NCBI GenBank assembly: GCA_043747875.1
Contig: JAYTOI010000020.1
Span: 1-64,000 of the forward strand
Reading direction: 5' to 3'
DNA length: 64,000 nucleotides
Source: CADEED01 sp043747875
GTDB taxonomy: Bacteria > Pseudomonadota > Gammaproteobacteria > Steroidobacterales > Steroidobacteraceae
Shown: positions 1 through 8,134 of the stretch, in pieces
How positions within the stretch are numbered: position 1 is the stretch's first letter
Layout of the letters: every line of letters begins with the position of its first letter
Made by a program: the position numbers and the translations under genes
Notes under the pieces: model-generated
What the model was told of the DNA's origin: nothing
The model's database searches: none
What the model saw: the letters and a program-made list of their open reading frames with translations, nothing else

Positions 1-297
1 GTGCTGCAGCGGTACAAGGAACTGCAGGACATCATCGCGATCCTCGGCATGGACGAGCTCAGCGAAGAAGACAAGCAGACCGTGTTCCGCGCCCGCAAGG
101 TGCGCAGCTTCCTGTCGCAGCCGTTCAATGTCGCGAAGGTATTCACGGGCCAGGACGGCAAGATCGTCTCGCTGGCCGACACCATCCGCGGCTTCAAGGG
201 CATTCTCGCCGGCGACTACGACCACCTGCCGGAGCAGGCGTTCTACATGGTCGGCGCGATCGAAGAAGCGGTCGAGAAGGCCAAGACGCTGAATTGA
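1..297 (+). CDS. atpD: ATP synthase F1 subunit beta, C-terminal end (partial)
   Basis: The last 98 residues of the catalytic beta subunit of F1-ATP synthase; the 5' part lies before the window, so the first codon here (GTG) is an internal valine and not a start. The C-terminal helical domain is recognisable from LQRYKELQDIIAILGMDELS, the DELSEED-type segment, followed by the conserved SQPF and the GDYDHLPEQAFYMVG tail. atpC follows 28 bases downstream, the standard atp operon order. The subunit acts in the membrane-attached F1 head, making ATP from ADP and phosphate. Confidence 0.97.
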   Translation: MLQRYKELQDIIAILGMDELSEEDKQTVFRARKVRSFLSQPFNVAKVFTGQDGKIVSLADTIRGFKGILAGDYDHLPEQAFYMVGAIEEAVEKAKTLN

Positions 298-325
298 GCA
301 GCCTGAGTAGCTAGAGCAAAGAACC

Positions 326-757
326 ATGGCAACCACCGCGCACACCATTCACGTCGATATCGTCAGCGCTGAAGGCGAGATCTTCAGCGGTGCCGCGTCC
401 ATGGTGTTCGCGCCCGGCATGGACGGCGAGCTCGGCATCGCGCCGCGCCACGCCCCGTTGCTCACGCTGCTGAAGGCCGGTGAAGTCCGCGTGCAGACGC
501 CGGACGGCGGCGAGCAGCATTTCTTCGTAGGCGGCGGCGCGCTCGAGATCCAGCCCAACAAGGTCACCGTGCTCGCGGACACCGCGCTGCGCGCGAAGGA
601 CCTCGACGAAGCGGCGGCATTGGCCGCCAAGCAGCGCGCGGAAGACACGCTGCGCGGCGCCACGGACAAGCTCGAACAGGCCGAGGCTCTCAAGGAGCTG
701 GTGCGCATGAACGAGCAGATCAAGATGATCCAGAAGCTGCGCAAGGTTCGCGGCTAG
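326..757 (+). CDS. atpC: ATP synthase F1 subunit epsilon
   Basis: 143 residues, the normal length. The N-terminal beta-sandwich (MDGELGIAPRHAPLLTLLK, about residues 32-50) and the C-terminal helical hairpin (about 90-140, rich in Ala, Glu and Lys) are both complete. The subunit couples the central stalk of F1 to the c-ring and can inhibit ATP hydrolysis through its C-terminal helices. It is the last gene of the atp operon: a GC-rich hairpin at 803-821 follows and the next gene is unrelated. The ATG at 326 is the only sensible start; no strong Shine-Dalgarno sequence precedes it. Confidence 0.97.
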   Translation: MATTAHTIHVDIVSAEGEIFSGAASMVFAPGMDGELGIAPRHAPLLTLLKAGEVRVQTPDGGEQHFFVGGGALEIQPNKVTVLADTALRAKDLDEAAALAAKQRAEDTLRGATDKLEQAEALKELVRMNEQIKMIQKLRKVRG

Positions 758-802
758 CCAGCCGGCACCTGCGACCGGGCGCGACCCGCCTGTCCGCGGG
801 CC

Positions 803-821
803 GGGGGCGCCTGACGCCCCC
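803..821 (+). terminator. Likely terminator of the atp operon
   Basis: Perfect 7-bp stem GGGGGCG / CGCCCCC around a 5-base loop, 45 bases after the atpC stop, followed by TTCACTCT. The T-run is poor, so termination may be partly factor-assisted, but the position at the end of a highly expressed operon supports the role. Confidence 0.55.
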
Positions 822-872
822 TTCACTCTGCTGTCGTCGCGGGCTACTGTGGTGCCTGGCCCGGAGGTGAAC

Positions 873-1277
873 ATGCTCAAGACCTACAAAGGCAGCTGCC
901 ATTGCGGCGCCGTGAAGTTCGAAGCCGACATCGATCTCGCGCAGGGCACCAACAAGTGCAACTGCACCATCTGCACGAAGACGCGCAACTGGAACGTCAT
1001 CATCAAGCCCGCGGCATTCCGACTGCTCGCGGATGAAGGCGCGCTCAGCGACTACCAGTTCGGCACGAAGTCCGGCCACCACCTGTTCTGCAAACACTGC
1101 GGAGTGCGCTCGTTCGAGCGCGGCTACGTCGAGAAGATCGGCGGCGATTACATCTCGATCAAGGTCGCATCGCTCGACGATGCCGATCCGCGCGAGCTCA
1201 TCGAAGCGCCGGTGAAATACGCGAACGGCCGCGACAATGCGTGGTGGACGCCGCCCGCGGAGACGCGACACCTGTGA
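873..1277 (+). CDS. GFA/CENP-V domain zinc-binding protein
   Basis: 134 residues with the zinc ligand layout of the GFA (glutathione-dependent formaldehyde-activating enzyme/CENP-V) fold: CHC at 9-11, CNCTIC at 29-34 and CKHC at 73-76. The family binds zinc in two sites; named members act on S-hydroxymethylglutathione, but most bacterial relatives have no assigned substrate, so only the fold is called. The ATG at 873 is preferred to an in-frame GTG at 849 because GGAGG lies 8 bases before it and the family begins with a short segment leading to the first cysteines. Confidence 0.85.
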   Translation: MLKTYKGSCHCGAVKFEADIDLAQGTNKCNCTICTKTRNWNVIIKPAAFRLLADEGALSDYQFGTKSGHHLFCKHCGVRSFERGYVEKIGGDYISIKVASLDDADPRELIEAPVKYANGRDNAWWTPPAETRHL

Positions 1278-1296
1278 AGTAGCCCCAGGAAGCTCC

Positions 1297-1680
1297 ATGA
1301 GCCGGCCGGAATACTTCGAGCAGATAGCCGCGCGCGGCTTCTATCGTACGCTTGGCTCCGCCTCGTTCGAACAAGCCGTCGACATGGTCGCGGCCGCCAT
1401 GAAGCACGCACGCGCCGTCGGCTGCACCGATCTGCTCGTGAATGTACTCGGCCTCACCGGTTTCCCGCCGCCGAGCACGATCGCGCGCTATGCAATGGCC
1501 ATGAAGTGGGTGGAGAGCGCGGGCGCGAGCTTGCGCGTGGCGATGGTGGTGCGACCCGAGATCATCGATCCGCAGAGGATCGGCGTACTCATGGCGCAGA
1601 ATCGCGGCGCCAGCGGCGACGTATTCGTCGATGAGGTTCAGGCATTGCGCTGGCTGGATGCGAGCCGCGGCGTCTCGTGA
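1297..1680 (+). CDS. STAS/SpoIIAA-like domain protein
   Basis: 127 residues with an alternating strand-helix pattern: a central DLLVNVLGLTGFPPPS segment (about 46-61) followed by amphipathic helices. It resembles the STAS-like/SpoIIAA-like small proteins of Proteobacteria, which are cytosolic and mostly uncharacterised. The ATG at 1297 lies 19 bases after the GFA gene, with AGGAAG upstream, so the two are probably co-transcribed. The family assignment rests on overall pattern rather than a catalytic motif. Confidence 0.6.
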   Translation: MSRPEYFEQIAARGFYRTLGSASFEQAVDMVAAAMKHARAVGCTDLLVNVLGLTGFPPPSTIARYAMAMKWVESAGASLRVAMVVRPEIIDPQRIGVLMAQNRGASGDVFVDEVQALRWLDASRGVS

Positions 1681-1815
1681 ATCCGCGCAAACGGATTTCT
1701 ACGTAGTTCGCGCAGGCGCGCGGCGCCGTCTCATACTCTCCCCTAAGCGCTCGCGGAGCCGTGTGAAGCAGCTCTCGCAATCCAATAAGTACTCACCGCC
1801 GACGCATTCCAACGC

Positions 1816-2388
1816 GTGAGCACGCGAGGTAGATTGTTAGGTCTCGCGAAGAGCCTCATGCAAGCGATCAACATGCAAGCGATCAATCAGCTCGAGCAAA
1901 GCTACCACCTGCTCAAGTCCGGCGGCGGCGACTACCGTGAATGCATCCGTTGGGCGCGCGACCGGCTGCGCGACGAAGAAGATGCCAACGACGAAGAGAT
2001 CGTGATGCTGGCGACCGCGTCCGAATTCACCGAAACCCTCACGCTGGCCGAACAGCTCATCGAACGCTACAGCGGCTATCAGGCGCTCGATGCGCAGCTC
2101 GCGGCCGGCAAATACATGGTCTCGCTGCGGCACGAGTACCTGCGCGGCAACGAGGACGTCCGCACGCTCGAGAGCAAGCTCACGCATCTATACGAGCGCC
2201 TGGGTTTTCCCATCTGGCTCAGCGTGCTGGTGCGCAACTGCCGATACGCCAAGGTCATGGACGGGTACCGCGAGCTCTTCGACCGCGAGTTCGCGTACCT
2301 CGCGCGCATCTGGGCGGTGTCGACCAGCCGCGCGCAGTTCCAGTCCCGCTACAACCACGCCATCTCGGCGCGGCACGACGGGCTCTAG
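1816..2388 (+). CDS. Conserved-looking hypothetical protein, alpha-helical
   Basis: Up to 190 residues from a GTG at 1816, with in-frame ATGs at 1858 and 1873. I do not recognise the family. It is almost wholly helical by composition, rich in Glu, Arg and Leu, soluble, without signal peptide or membrane segment. The central part (ATASEFTETLTLAEQLIERY, about 57-76) looks like a helical bundle. The two ATGs sit at the heads of a 15-bp tandem duplication (1858-1887), so the true start is uncertain; starting at 1858 would remove 14 residues. Confidence 0.6.
   Translation: MSTRGRLLGLAKSLMQAINMQAINQLEQSYHLLKSGGGDYRECIRWARDRLRDEEDANDEEIVMLATASEFTETLTLAEQLIERYSGYQALDAQLAAGKYMVSLRHEYLRGNEDVRTLESKLTHLYERLGFPIWLSVLVRNCRYAKVMDGYRELFDREFAYLARIWAVSTSRAQFQSRYNHAISARHDGL
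1858..1887 (+). repeat. 15-bp in-frame tandem duplication at a gene start
   Basis: ATGCAAGCGATCAAC is followed directly by ATGCAAGCGATCAAT, two copies differing only in the last base. Each copy encodes Met-Gln-Ala-Ile-Asn, so the repeat keeps the frame and doubles the number of possible ATG starts. Confidence 0.85.
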
Positions 2389-2453
2389 CCGCCCGATCCG
2401 AATGCCCGTCCGACACCGTTGCGCGCCGACGCGCGACGCGCGAGCATTCGCGC

Positions 2454-3164
2454 ATGAAAGAATCATCTGCACCTCTTGGTGCCGAACGTGTGCCCGGCGC
2501 TCGATGCGCAAGCGCGAGCGAGTCCGCGACGCAGACGTTCCCCGCCGGCGGATTCTCCGCATGGCTGCGCGCGATGCGCGCATCGCTCGCAGGAGATGCC
2601 AGCATGGACGTGGCCTGCGGCGACTGCGTCGGCTGCTGCACCTCGTCCTATCTGGTCAAGGTGCGGCCGCACGAACACGAGACGCTTCGGCTGATACCCC
2701 GCGAGCACCTCGAGCCCGCGCCGGGCGCCACGCGCGGCGAGCTCGTCTTGGGTTACGACGGGCAGGGACACTGCCCGATGTATCGTGCGCCCGGCTGCTC
2801 TATCTACGCGCATCGCCCCGAGACTTGCCGGACGTTCGACTGCCGCATCTTCTCGGCTGCCGGCATGCCGGCCGGAGGCGACGACAAGTCCGTCATCAAC
2901 GAACGCGTGTCGCGTTGGCGTTTCGACCACCCGACCGAGACCGACCGCGAAGAGCAGCGCGCGGTCGCCGCCGCGGCCAGCTACCTGCGCCAGCATCCGG
3001 TGCGCTTCCCGAGCGGACGCGTGCCGTCGCGTCCATCCGAGATCGCGGTGCTCGCGGTGAAGACGTACACGGTGTTCCTGCAGCCGCCAGATACCGACGC
3101 CGAAACGGTGGCGGCTATTGTCCAAGCCAGTCGCGCGTTCGACCGCAGCGCCGCCGCTTCGTGA
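2454..3164 (+). CDS. YkgJ-family cysteine cluster protein
   Basis: 236 residues. Eight cysteines in the YkgJ (CxxCxxCC) pattern are seen: CGDCVGCC at 55-62, then C107, C115, C125 and C130 in HCPMY, PGCSIY, RPETCR and FDCRIF. This family is thought to bind zinc or an iron-sulfur cluster through these residues; its biochemical role is not settled. The C-terminal part (about 140-236) is family-variable. The ATG at 2454 is the first ATG ahead of the cluster; a later start near residue 41 (MRASLAGDAS) would also keep the whole motif. Confidence 0.8.
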   Translation: MKESSAPLGAERVPGARCASASESATQTFPAGGFSAWLRAMRASLAGDASMDVACGDCVGCCTSSYLVKVRPHEHETLRLIPREHLEPAPGATRGELVLGYDGQGHCPMYRAPGCSIYAHRPETCRTFDCRIFSAAGMPAGGDDKSVINERVSRWRFDHPTETDREEQRAVAAAASYLRQHPVRFPSGRVPSRPSEIAVLAVKTYTVFLQPPDTDAETVAAIVQASRAFDRSAAAS

Positions 3165-3292
3165 CCATGCGCATCGGCTCGCGATGCAATGGTGACCCGA
3201 AACCGCGCGGTCGCGCGCGGCTGTTCGTTGCCGGCTTGCGCGGGCTCTGGTGCCGGCAACGCACGCCATTCCCGATGGCGCGCGGCTGACCC

Positions 3293-3841
3293 ATGCCCCG
3301 CTACGTCGCGCTGTTCCGCGGGATCAACGTCGGCAAGGCCAAGCGCCTCGCCATGGGCGATCTGCGCGCGCTGCTCGGCAAGCTCGGCTATCGCGACGTC
3401 GTGACTCTGCTCAACAGCGGTAATGCCGTGTTCACGGGCGGCAGCGAGGCGCCTGCCAAACACGCGGCGCGCATCCGCGCGGCGGTTGCCGGGAAGTTGG
3501 GCGTCGACGCGTTCGTGCTGGTGAAATCGGCGGCGGACATCGCGGCGATCGTGAAGGGTAACGCGCTCGAGAAGTTCGCCCAGGACCCTTCCAAACTACT
3601 GGTCGCGATGACCGGCGACGCGAAGTCCCTGGCAACGGCCGCGCCGCTGGCACGTGGAAGATGGGGTGCCGAGAAGGTGCACGTCGGCAAACACGCGGCG
3701 TACCTGTGGTGCGCCAACGGCATTCTCGAAAGCAAGGTCGCCGCGGCCCTGCTCTGCGGCCTCGAGGAATCCGGCACGACGCGCAACTGGGCGACGCTCG
3801 GAAAGATCCACGCGCTCATGGACGCGGCCGATGCGCCCTGA
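3293..3841 (+). CDS. DUF1697 family protein
   Basis: 182 residues, full length. The opening YVALFRGINVGKAKRLAMGD and the following YRDVVTLLNSGNAVFTG are the signature of DUF1697, a widespread cytosolic family of ferredoxin-like fold with no proven function. The remainder, including the late segment KVAAALLCGLEESGTTRNW, also matches the family pattern. It has 128 bases of non-coding sequence before it and probably its own promoter. Confidence 0.85.
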   Translation: MPRYVALFRGINVGKAKRLAMGDLRALLGKLGYRDVVTLLNSGNAVFTGGSEAPAKHAARIRAAVAGKLGVDAFVLVKSAADIAAIVKGNALEKFAQDPSKLLVAMTGDAKSLATAAPLARGRWGAEKVHVGKHAAYLWCANGILESKVAAALLCGLEESGTTRNWATLGKIHALMDAADAP

Positions 3842-3973
3842 AGACCTCGCCCGGGGGCGCGACGGACGAGTGGTAGGTAGGGTCGGACAGCCGGTTTGCG
3901 TGCCGACGAACGGCGGCCCCCGTCCGACCGCGGACATCCCCGATGCTGGTTTTCCCGCGTATATTTCCATTCC

Positions 3974-4234
3974 ATGAGCCCCGAAATCGAAAACCACATT
4001 GATTGGGTCGCGGCCTCCACTCCGCTCGGCGAGCAGGTCGGTCCGGGCCTCTCGCGGCCCCGGGCAAAGGGTCCCGCTCCGCTCGTCCATCGCCGTGCGG
4101 GGAGCCGGCAAGGCGCGACCGCCGACACCCAGCGCAGCATCGTGGAAAAGCTGCTCGGCCAGAACAATCTCGCGGCACCGGACGAGCGCGGTAACGATCC
4201 CTACAACGCCACCGGACGGCAATTCCGCCGCTGA
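3974..4234 (+). CDS. Small hypothetical protein
   Basis: 86 residues, polar, without signal peptide. The last third (ERGNDPYNATGRQFRR) resembles the DPYNxxG endings of small proteobacterial hypothetical proteins, which is the main reason to believe it. A TATATT hexamer at 3960-3965 lies 8 bases before the ATG and there is no Shine-Dalgarno sequence, as for other genes here that look leaderless. Function unknown. Confidence 0.5.
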   Translation: MSPEIENHIDWVAASTPLGEQVGPGLSRPRAKGPAPLVHRRAGSRQGATADTQRSIVEKLLGQNNLAAPDERGNDPYNATGRQFRR

Positions 4235-4273
4235 TCCATTTCACGTTTTCCATCGGCCGCCGCGCGCGGTGGA

Positions 4274-4303
4274 TTAACTGCCGCGTACTCAAACCGCTAC
4301 ACT
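4274..4303 (+). promoter_or_regulatory. Candidate glmU promoter, leaderless arrangement
   Basis: TTAACT (4274-4279) and TACACT (4298-4303) are spaced by 18 bases. A start 7-9 bases after the -10 would fall at or next to the glmU ATG (4313), and no ribosome binding site is present, so the message may be leaderless. Confidence 0.4.
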
Positions 4304-4312
4304 CGCGGGCTC

Positions 4313-5686
4313 ATGAAGCTCGCCGTCCTGATCCTCGCTGCCGGTCAAGGCAAGCGAATGAAATCCGATCTTCCCAAGGTCCTGCAGCCCCTCGCCGGGG
4401 CTCCGCTGCTGCGCCACGTTGTTAGCCGCGCGCGCATGCTCGAGCCGGGTTCGCTGCACGTCGTGTATGGACACGGCGGGGACCGCGTGCGTACCGCGCT
4501 CGACGACCGGGACCTCCAATGGGCGCTGCAGGCCGAGCAGCTCGGAACCGGCCACGCGGTCATGCAGGCGATGCCGCAGGTCGGCGACGACGAACTCGTG
4601 CTGGTGTTGTATGGCGACGTGCCGCTGATCCGCGTCGAGACCTTGCGCAACCTGATCGCCGTCGCGGGACCGAAGGCAATGAGCCTGTTGACCGTCATGC
4701 TCGACAACCCAGCCGGCTACGGCCGCATCGTGCGCAAAGCAGGCGCCATCCAGAAAATCGTCGAGCAGAAGGACGCCACGAAGGCACAACTCGGGATCCG
4801 CGAGGGCAACAGCGGCATCATGGTCGCGCCCGCCAAACTACTGCGAAAGTGGCTGGGCAAGCTGCGCAACGCGAACGCGCAGGGGGAGTACTACCTCACC
4901 GACATCATTGCGATGGCCGTCAAAGACAAGGTGAAGGTGACGCCGCTGGTGGCGCCGACCGCCGCCGAGGTGCTCGGCGTCAACGACAAGACCCAGCTCG
5001 CCGAGCTCGAGTCGCTGTACCGCGCCGAGCGCGCCTGCGAGCTCATGACAGCGGGCGCGACGCTCGTCGATCCCACGCGCATCGACATCCGGGCCGAGGT
5101 TACCCTTGGGCGCGACGTGTTCATCGACGCGAACGTGCTGCTCGAAGGCAAGGTGACGCTTGGTGACCGCGTGCGCGTCGGGCCGAACGTCGTGCTGCGC
5201 GACGTGAGCATCGGCGCCGACACGGTCGTTCATGCGAACTGCGTGCTCGAGCAGAGCGAGATGGGCGCGCGTTGCTCCATCGGTCCGTTCGCGCGCATGC
5301 GTCCCGGATCGCAAGTGTCCGACGAAGTGCACATCGGTAACTTCGTCGAGCTCAAGAAGACCATCATCGGTCACGGCAGCAAGGCCAACCACCTCACCTA
5401 TCTGGGAGACGCGGTGATCGGCAAGGGCGTCAACGTCGGCGCGGGCACCATCTGCTGCAACTACGATGGCGCCAACAAGTGGGTGACGACCATCGAAGAC
5501 GGTGCGTTCATCGGCTCGGGCAACATGCTGGTCGCGCCGCTGCGCGTCGGCAAGAACGCGACGACGGGCGCGGGCAGCACCATCACCAAGGAAGCGCCCG
5601 ACGACCAGCTCACGCTGCGGCGCGCGAAGCAGATCACACTCGAAGGCTGGAAACGCCCGCAGAAGCTGCACAAGAAGGCGAAATGA
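4313..5686 (+). CDS. glmU: Bifunctional UDP-GlcNAc pyrophosphorylase / glucosamine-1-phosphate acetyltransferase
   Basis: 457 residues, standard length. The N-terminal nucleotidyltransferase domain starts with LAAGQGKRMKSDLPKVLQPL (residues 7-26), the GxGxRM...K nucleotide-binding loop. The C-terminal half (about 250-440) is a left-handed beta-helix of hexapeptide repeats with the acetyltransferase segment VGAGTICCNYDGANK. It makes UDP-N-acetylglucosamine from glucosamine-1-phosphate, acetyl-CoA and UTP for peptidoglycan and lipopolysaccharide. Location just after the atp operon and before glmS is the common gammaproteobacterial neighbourhood, here interrupted by about 6 kb of other genes before glmS. 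Confidence 0.97.
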   Translation: MKLAVLILAAGQGKRMKSDLPKVLQPLAGAPLLRHVVSRARMLEPGSLHVVYGHGGDRVRTALDDRDLQWALQAEQLGTGHAVMQAMPQVGDDELVLVLYGDVPLIRVETLRNLIAVAGPKAMSLLTVMLDNPAGYGRIVRKAGAIQKIVEQKDATKAQLGIREGNSGIMVAPAKLLRKWLGKLRNANAQGEYYLTDIIAMAVKDKVKVTPLVAPTAAEVLGVNDKTQLAELESLYRAERACELMTAGATLVDPTRIDIRAEVTLGRDVFIDANVLLEGKVTLGDRVRVGPNVVLRDVSIGADTVVHANCVLEQSEMGARCSIGPFARMRPGSQVSDEVHIGNFVELKKTIIGHGSKANHLTYLGDAVIGKGVNVGAGTICCNYDGANKWVTTIEDGAFIGSGNMLVAPLRVGKNATTGAGSTITKEAPDDQLTLRRAKQITLEGWKRPQKLHKKAK

Positions 5687-5848
5687 GCGGCGCGCTGTGG
5701 GCCGAGCTGCCGGGCGCCATCATCATCGCGCGTGAGGCGGGGCGCCTGCGCTGGCTCACCGACCGTGCCGTGGCGCCGCGCTGAAACGATGGCCGCTCGC
5801 CACGCTGCGCGTGCCTGGCCTCGCGTCACGCCGCTGGCACGTTTTTCG

Positions 5849-6277
5849 ATGTTTCACGACGTCGCCGAGCGCACGCATCTCGCCGGCGTACCGCTGTTCT
5901 TCGCAGTGGTCATCGCGCACGCGCGCGACGGCGTGGTCCTGGTGTTCAACCGCTTCCGCAAGGTATGGGAATTGCCGGGCGGCCTGATCGACGCTGGCGA
6001 CTCGCCGCGTGATACCGCGCGGCGCGAGCTGTTCGAAGAGGCCGGCTGCGAGGCCATCGAGCTGCAATGGTTAGGCATCGTCACGGTCGACGACGGCCGT
6101 TCGCACCCCGGCGCCGTGTATCGCTGCCGCGTCGACTCAGTTCCCGAAACCATGCACAACTTCGAGATCGAGGGACTCTCGCGCTGGCAGCCGGCCAGCG
6201 TGCCGAATCCGCTCGGTGACAGCGACCGCGCCTTGCTGGAGAGATTCGGCGCCGCCGTCCCGGGACTCGGCCGCTGA
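5849..6277 (+). CDS. Nudix hydrolase
   Basis: 142 residues from the ATG at 5849; a longer form from the ATG at 5789 (162 residues) is possible. The Nudix box is complete: GG(L/I) at the start, GDSPRDTARRELFEEAGC at the core, giving G-x5-E-x7-REL-x-EE-x-G. Nudix enzymes hydrolyse nucleoside diphosphates linked to another moiety, with divalent metal bound by the REL-x-EE glutamates; the substrate cannot be read from sequence. A 33-codon frame begins at the glmU stop (5683-5784) and ends just before this gene; it is probably not a gene. Confidence 0.85.
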   Translation: MFHDVAERTHLAGVPLFFAVVIAHARDGVVLVFNRFRKVWELPGGLIDAGDSPRDTARRELFEEAGCEAIELQWLGIVTVDDGRSHPGAVYRCRVDSVPETMHNFEIEGLSRWQPASVPNPLGDSDRALLERFGAAVPGLGR

Positions 6278-6296
6278 CCGCTGGCACAATGCCCCC

Positions 6297-6797
6297 ATGC
6301 ACCCGATCACCCTCGACGCCCTCGAAAAGTTTCCACGCGAGCTCGCGCAGCACTACGCCGCGTTTCCCGCCGAGTTCGTGCACTGGACGCCGCCGTCGTG
6401 GGACGGCGTGCCCAGCGAGCCTTTCACGGCCATCGAGCAGATCTGCCACGTACGCGACATCGAGATCGAGGGCTACCAGGTGCGCTTCCGCCGCACGCTC
6501 GACGAGCAGTCGCCGTTGCTGCCGTCCATCGACAGCGAAGCCGTCGCACGCGAGCGCGCCTACGGCAGTGCGAACGTGGCCGAGGTGTTCGCGGATTTCC
6601 GTACCGCACGCGCCCGTACGGTGGCGACGTTGCGGGCGCTCGGCGCCGCGCAGCTCGACCGCCCGGCGGTGTTCGAGGGTTACGGCCCGACCACGCTGCG
6701 CGGCCTCGTCCACTTCCTCTGCAGTCACGATCAGCAACATCTCGCCGGCCTGCAATGGTTGCTGGGAAAAGCAGGCGCGCGCGGTGCCGGCGCATGA
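6297..6797 (+). CDS. DinB-family metal-binding four-helix protein
   Basis: 166 residues. The three histidine ligands expected for the DinB/YfiT fold are visible: ICHVRDIE (about residues 51-58) and the late HDQQHLAGLQW motif. Family members are metal-dependent thiol transferases or hydrolases, often induced by damage, but most are unassigned. The protein is unrelated to the dinB polymerase at 52299-53597. The ATG at 6297 follows a CACAAT hexamer by 6 bases. The stop overlaps the next start (ATGA). Confidence 0.8.
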   Translation: MHPITLDALEKFPRELAQHYAAFPAEFVHWTPPSWDGVPSEPFTAIEQICHVRDIEIEGYQVRFRRTLDEQSPLLPSIDSEAVARERAYGSANVAEVFADFRTARARTVATLRALGAAQLDRPAVFEGYGPTTLRGLVHFLCSHDQQHLAGLQWLLGKAGARGAGA

Positions 6798-7294
6798 ATC
6801 GTTTGCTAGTCGTTCTGGGGCTCGCCGCCACCTGCGTGGCCGCCGCGGATGCGCGCTGGTGCCTGTCGATGAACGGCCTCGGCCCGGTGCGCGCCGGCAT
6901 GACGGTGGAACAGGTGCTGCCGCTCGCCGACTGGCCGGGCCTCGCGCGCCCGCGCGCCGCGGCGCAATGCTGGTACCTGCACTACGACGGCGGGCCCTCC
7001 GACTTCCGGCTCATGATCATCGACAATCGCGTGGTTCGCATCGAGCTGCGCGCGCCCAGCACGCTGCGCACGCTCGGCGGCGCGCGCATCGGCACGACCG
7101 AGGCGGAGCTCTCGAAAATGTACGGTGGCCGGCTCGACGTGCAGCCTCACAAGTACGAGCCGCAGGGCCACACCATCACCGTGCGCGCGGGCGCCGGCGA
7201 CTACGGACTGCGCTTCGAAACCGCGCAGGGTAAAGTCACCGCGATTCAGTCCGGACCCTCAGAACATCTTCACTACGTCGAAGGATGCTCGTGA
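6794..7294 (+). CDS. Exported hypothetical protein
   Basis: 166 residues with a clear signal peptide (MNRLLVVLGLAATCVAAADA, cleavage near residue 20). The mature part has a repeated G-(M/T)T-x2-(E/Q)-(V/L) pattern, GMTVEQVLPLADW and GTTEAELSKMYG, about 70 residues apart. This resembles SmpA/BamE-like or DUF-type periplasmic domains where such segments form helix starts. Two cysteines in the mature part (QCWYLHY and the final EGCS) could form a disulfide. Translationally coupled to the DinB-fold gene by ATGA. Function unknown. Confidence 0.65.
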   Translation: MNRLLVVLGLAATCVAAADARWCLSMNGLGPVRAGMTVEQVLPLADWPGLARPRAAAQCWYLHYDGGPSDFRLMIIDNRVVRIELRAPSTLRTLGGARIGTTEAELSKMYGGRLDVQPHKYEPQGHTITVRAGAGDYGLRFETAQGKVTAIQSGPSEHLHYVEGCS

Positions 7295-7545
7295 TGCTGC
7301 AACTGCGGCCCAACTGCGAGTGCTGCAACGTCGATCTGCCTGGCGATTCCGGCGTCGCTTACATCTGCTCGTTCGAATGCACGTACTGCGCTCGCTGTAC
7401 GTCGGAGACGCTGCAGGGCAGATGCCCTAACTGCGGTGGCGAGCTGTTGCGCCGGCCGCCGCGCGCACCGGAGAAGCTGCAGAGATATCCGGCATCTTCG
7501 GAACGCGTTTTCAAGCCCGAAGGCTGCGGTAAACGCATTGCCTGA
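7285..7545 (+). CDS. DUF1272 zinc-ribbon-like protein
   Basis: 86 residues; the pattern LRPNCECCNVDLP, YICSFECTYCARC and GRCPNCGGEL matches DUF1272, a short cytosolic family with about eight cysteines that presumably hold zinc. No function is known. Start at 7285 overlaps the previous stop by 10 bases; the ATG at 7294, which shares the A of the upstream TGA, is equally possible and would shorten it by three residues. Confidence 0.85.
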   Translation: MLVMLQLRPNCECCNVDLPGDSGVAYICSFECTYCARCTSETLQGRCPNCGGELLRRPPRAPEKLQRYPASSERVFKPEGCGKRIA

Positions 7546-8050
7546 GACCGCGCTGATCTGCCGGGTTCCGGAGGCCGAGCCATTCATCGGGCGCTATCGC
7601 GAGCGCTACGATCCGTCCGCGCGCCGCAATGTACCCGCTCACGTCACCGTGCTCTATCCATTCATGGCGCCGGACCACGTGGACGACGACGTGCTCGCGA
7701 GCCTGCGCGACGTCGCCGCGGCCGTGCCAAGTTTTCCCTACCGCATGCGCAAAACGCAGCGCTTTCCGGTGGCGCTGTATCTCGCGCCGGAGCCCGACAC
7801 ACAGTTCGCGGCGCTCATCGATGGCGTATTTCGCGCGTTCCCCACGTTCCCGCCGTTCGAGGGCAAATTCGACATCGTGGTGCCGCACGTCACCGTCGCG
7901 CACGGCGACGAGCCATTGCTCTGCGAGATCGAAGTGGAGCTGCGAATCGCGCTGCCGCCGGCCGGTGTTCCCGCGCGTTGCACCGAACTCGTGCTCATCG
8001 AGAATTCGACCGGGCGTTGGGAACAAATGCAGGTGTTTCCCCTGGGTTGA
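7538..8050 (+). CDS. 2'-5' RNA ligase family (2H phosphoesterase) protein
   Basis: 170 residues from a TTG at 7538, which overlaps the DUF1272 stop. The two HxT motifs that define 2H phosphoesterases are present: HVTVLYPF (about residue 36) and HVTVAHG (about residue 117). Relatives such as ThpR act on 2'-5' linked RNA ends or cyclic phosphates; the natural substrate here is unknown. There is no ATG before the first HxT motif that would leave the fold intact, which supports the TTG start. Confidence 0.75.
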   Translation: MPETALICRVPEAEPFIGRYRERYDPSARRNVPAHVTVLYPFMAPDHVDDDVLASLRDVAAAVPSFPYRMRKTQRFPVALYLAPEPDTQFAALIDGVFRAFPTFPPFEGKFDIVVPHVTVAHGDEPLLCEIEVELRIALPPAGVPARCTELVLIENSTGRWEQMQVFPLG

Positions 8051-8134
8051 GCGACGCCGCGTCATACCCGTCCGACAACGATGTTAGGCCCGGCGCGGAC
8101 GCGTCACGCATGCCGCGCGTGCGAAATTGCCGGC

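Noticed and set aside
1941..2453. Long upstream extension of the YkgJ-type frame overlapping the previous gene
   Set aside because: The extra 171 codons are Arg/His/Ala-rich shadow of the helical protein at 1816-2388; family members start close to the cysteine cluster.
2090..3289. 399-codon open frame on the plus strand
   Set aside because: Arg/Ala/Ser-rich with no domain pattern; it is an out-of-frame reading of two recognised genes in GC-rich DNA.
3881..3929. Hairpin GGTCGGAC...GTCCGACC as terminator after the DUF1697 gene
   Set aside because: The 33-base loop is long and no T-run follows; not convincing as a terminator.
5683..5784. 33-codon frame starting at the glmU stop (ATGA)
   Set aside because: Position looks coupled, but it is short, lacks a recognisable fold and ends in Arg/Pro; more likely leader sequence before the Nudix gene.
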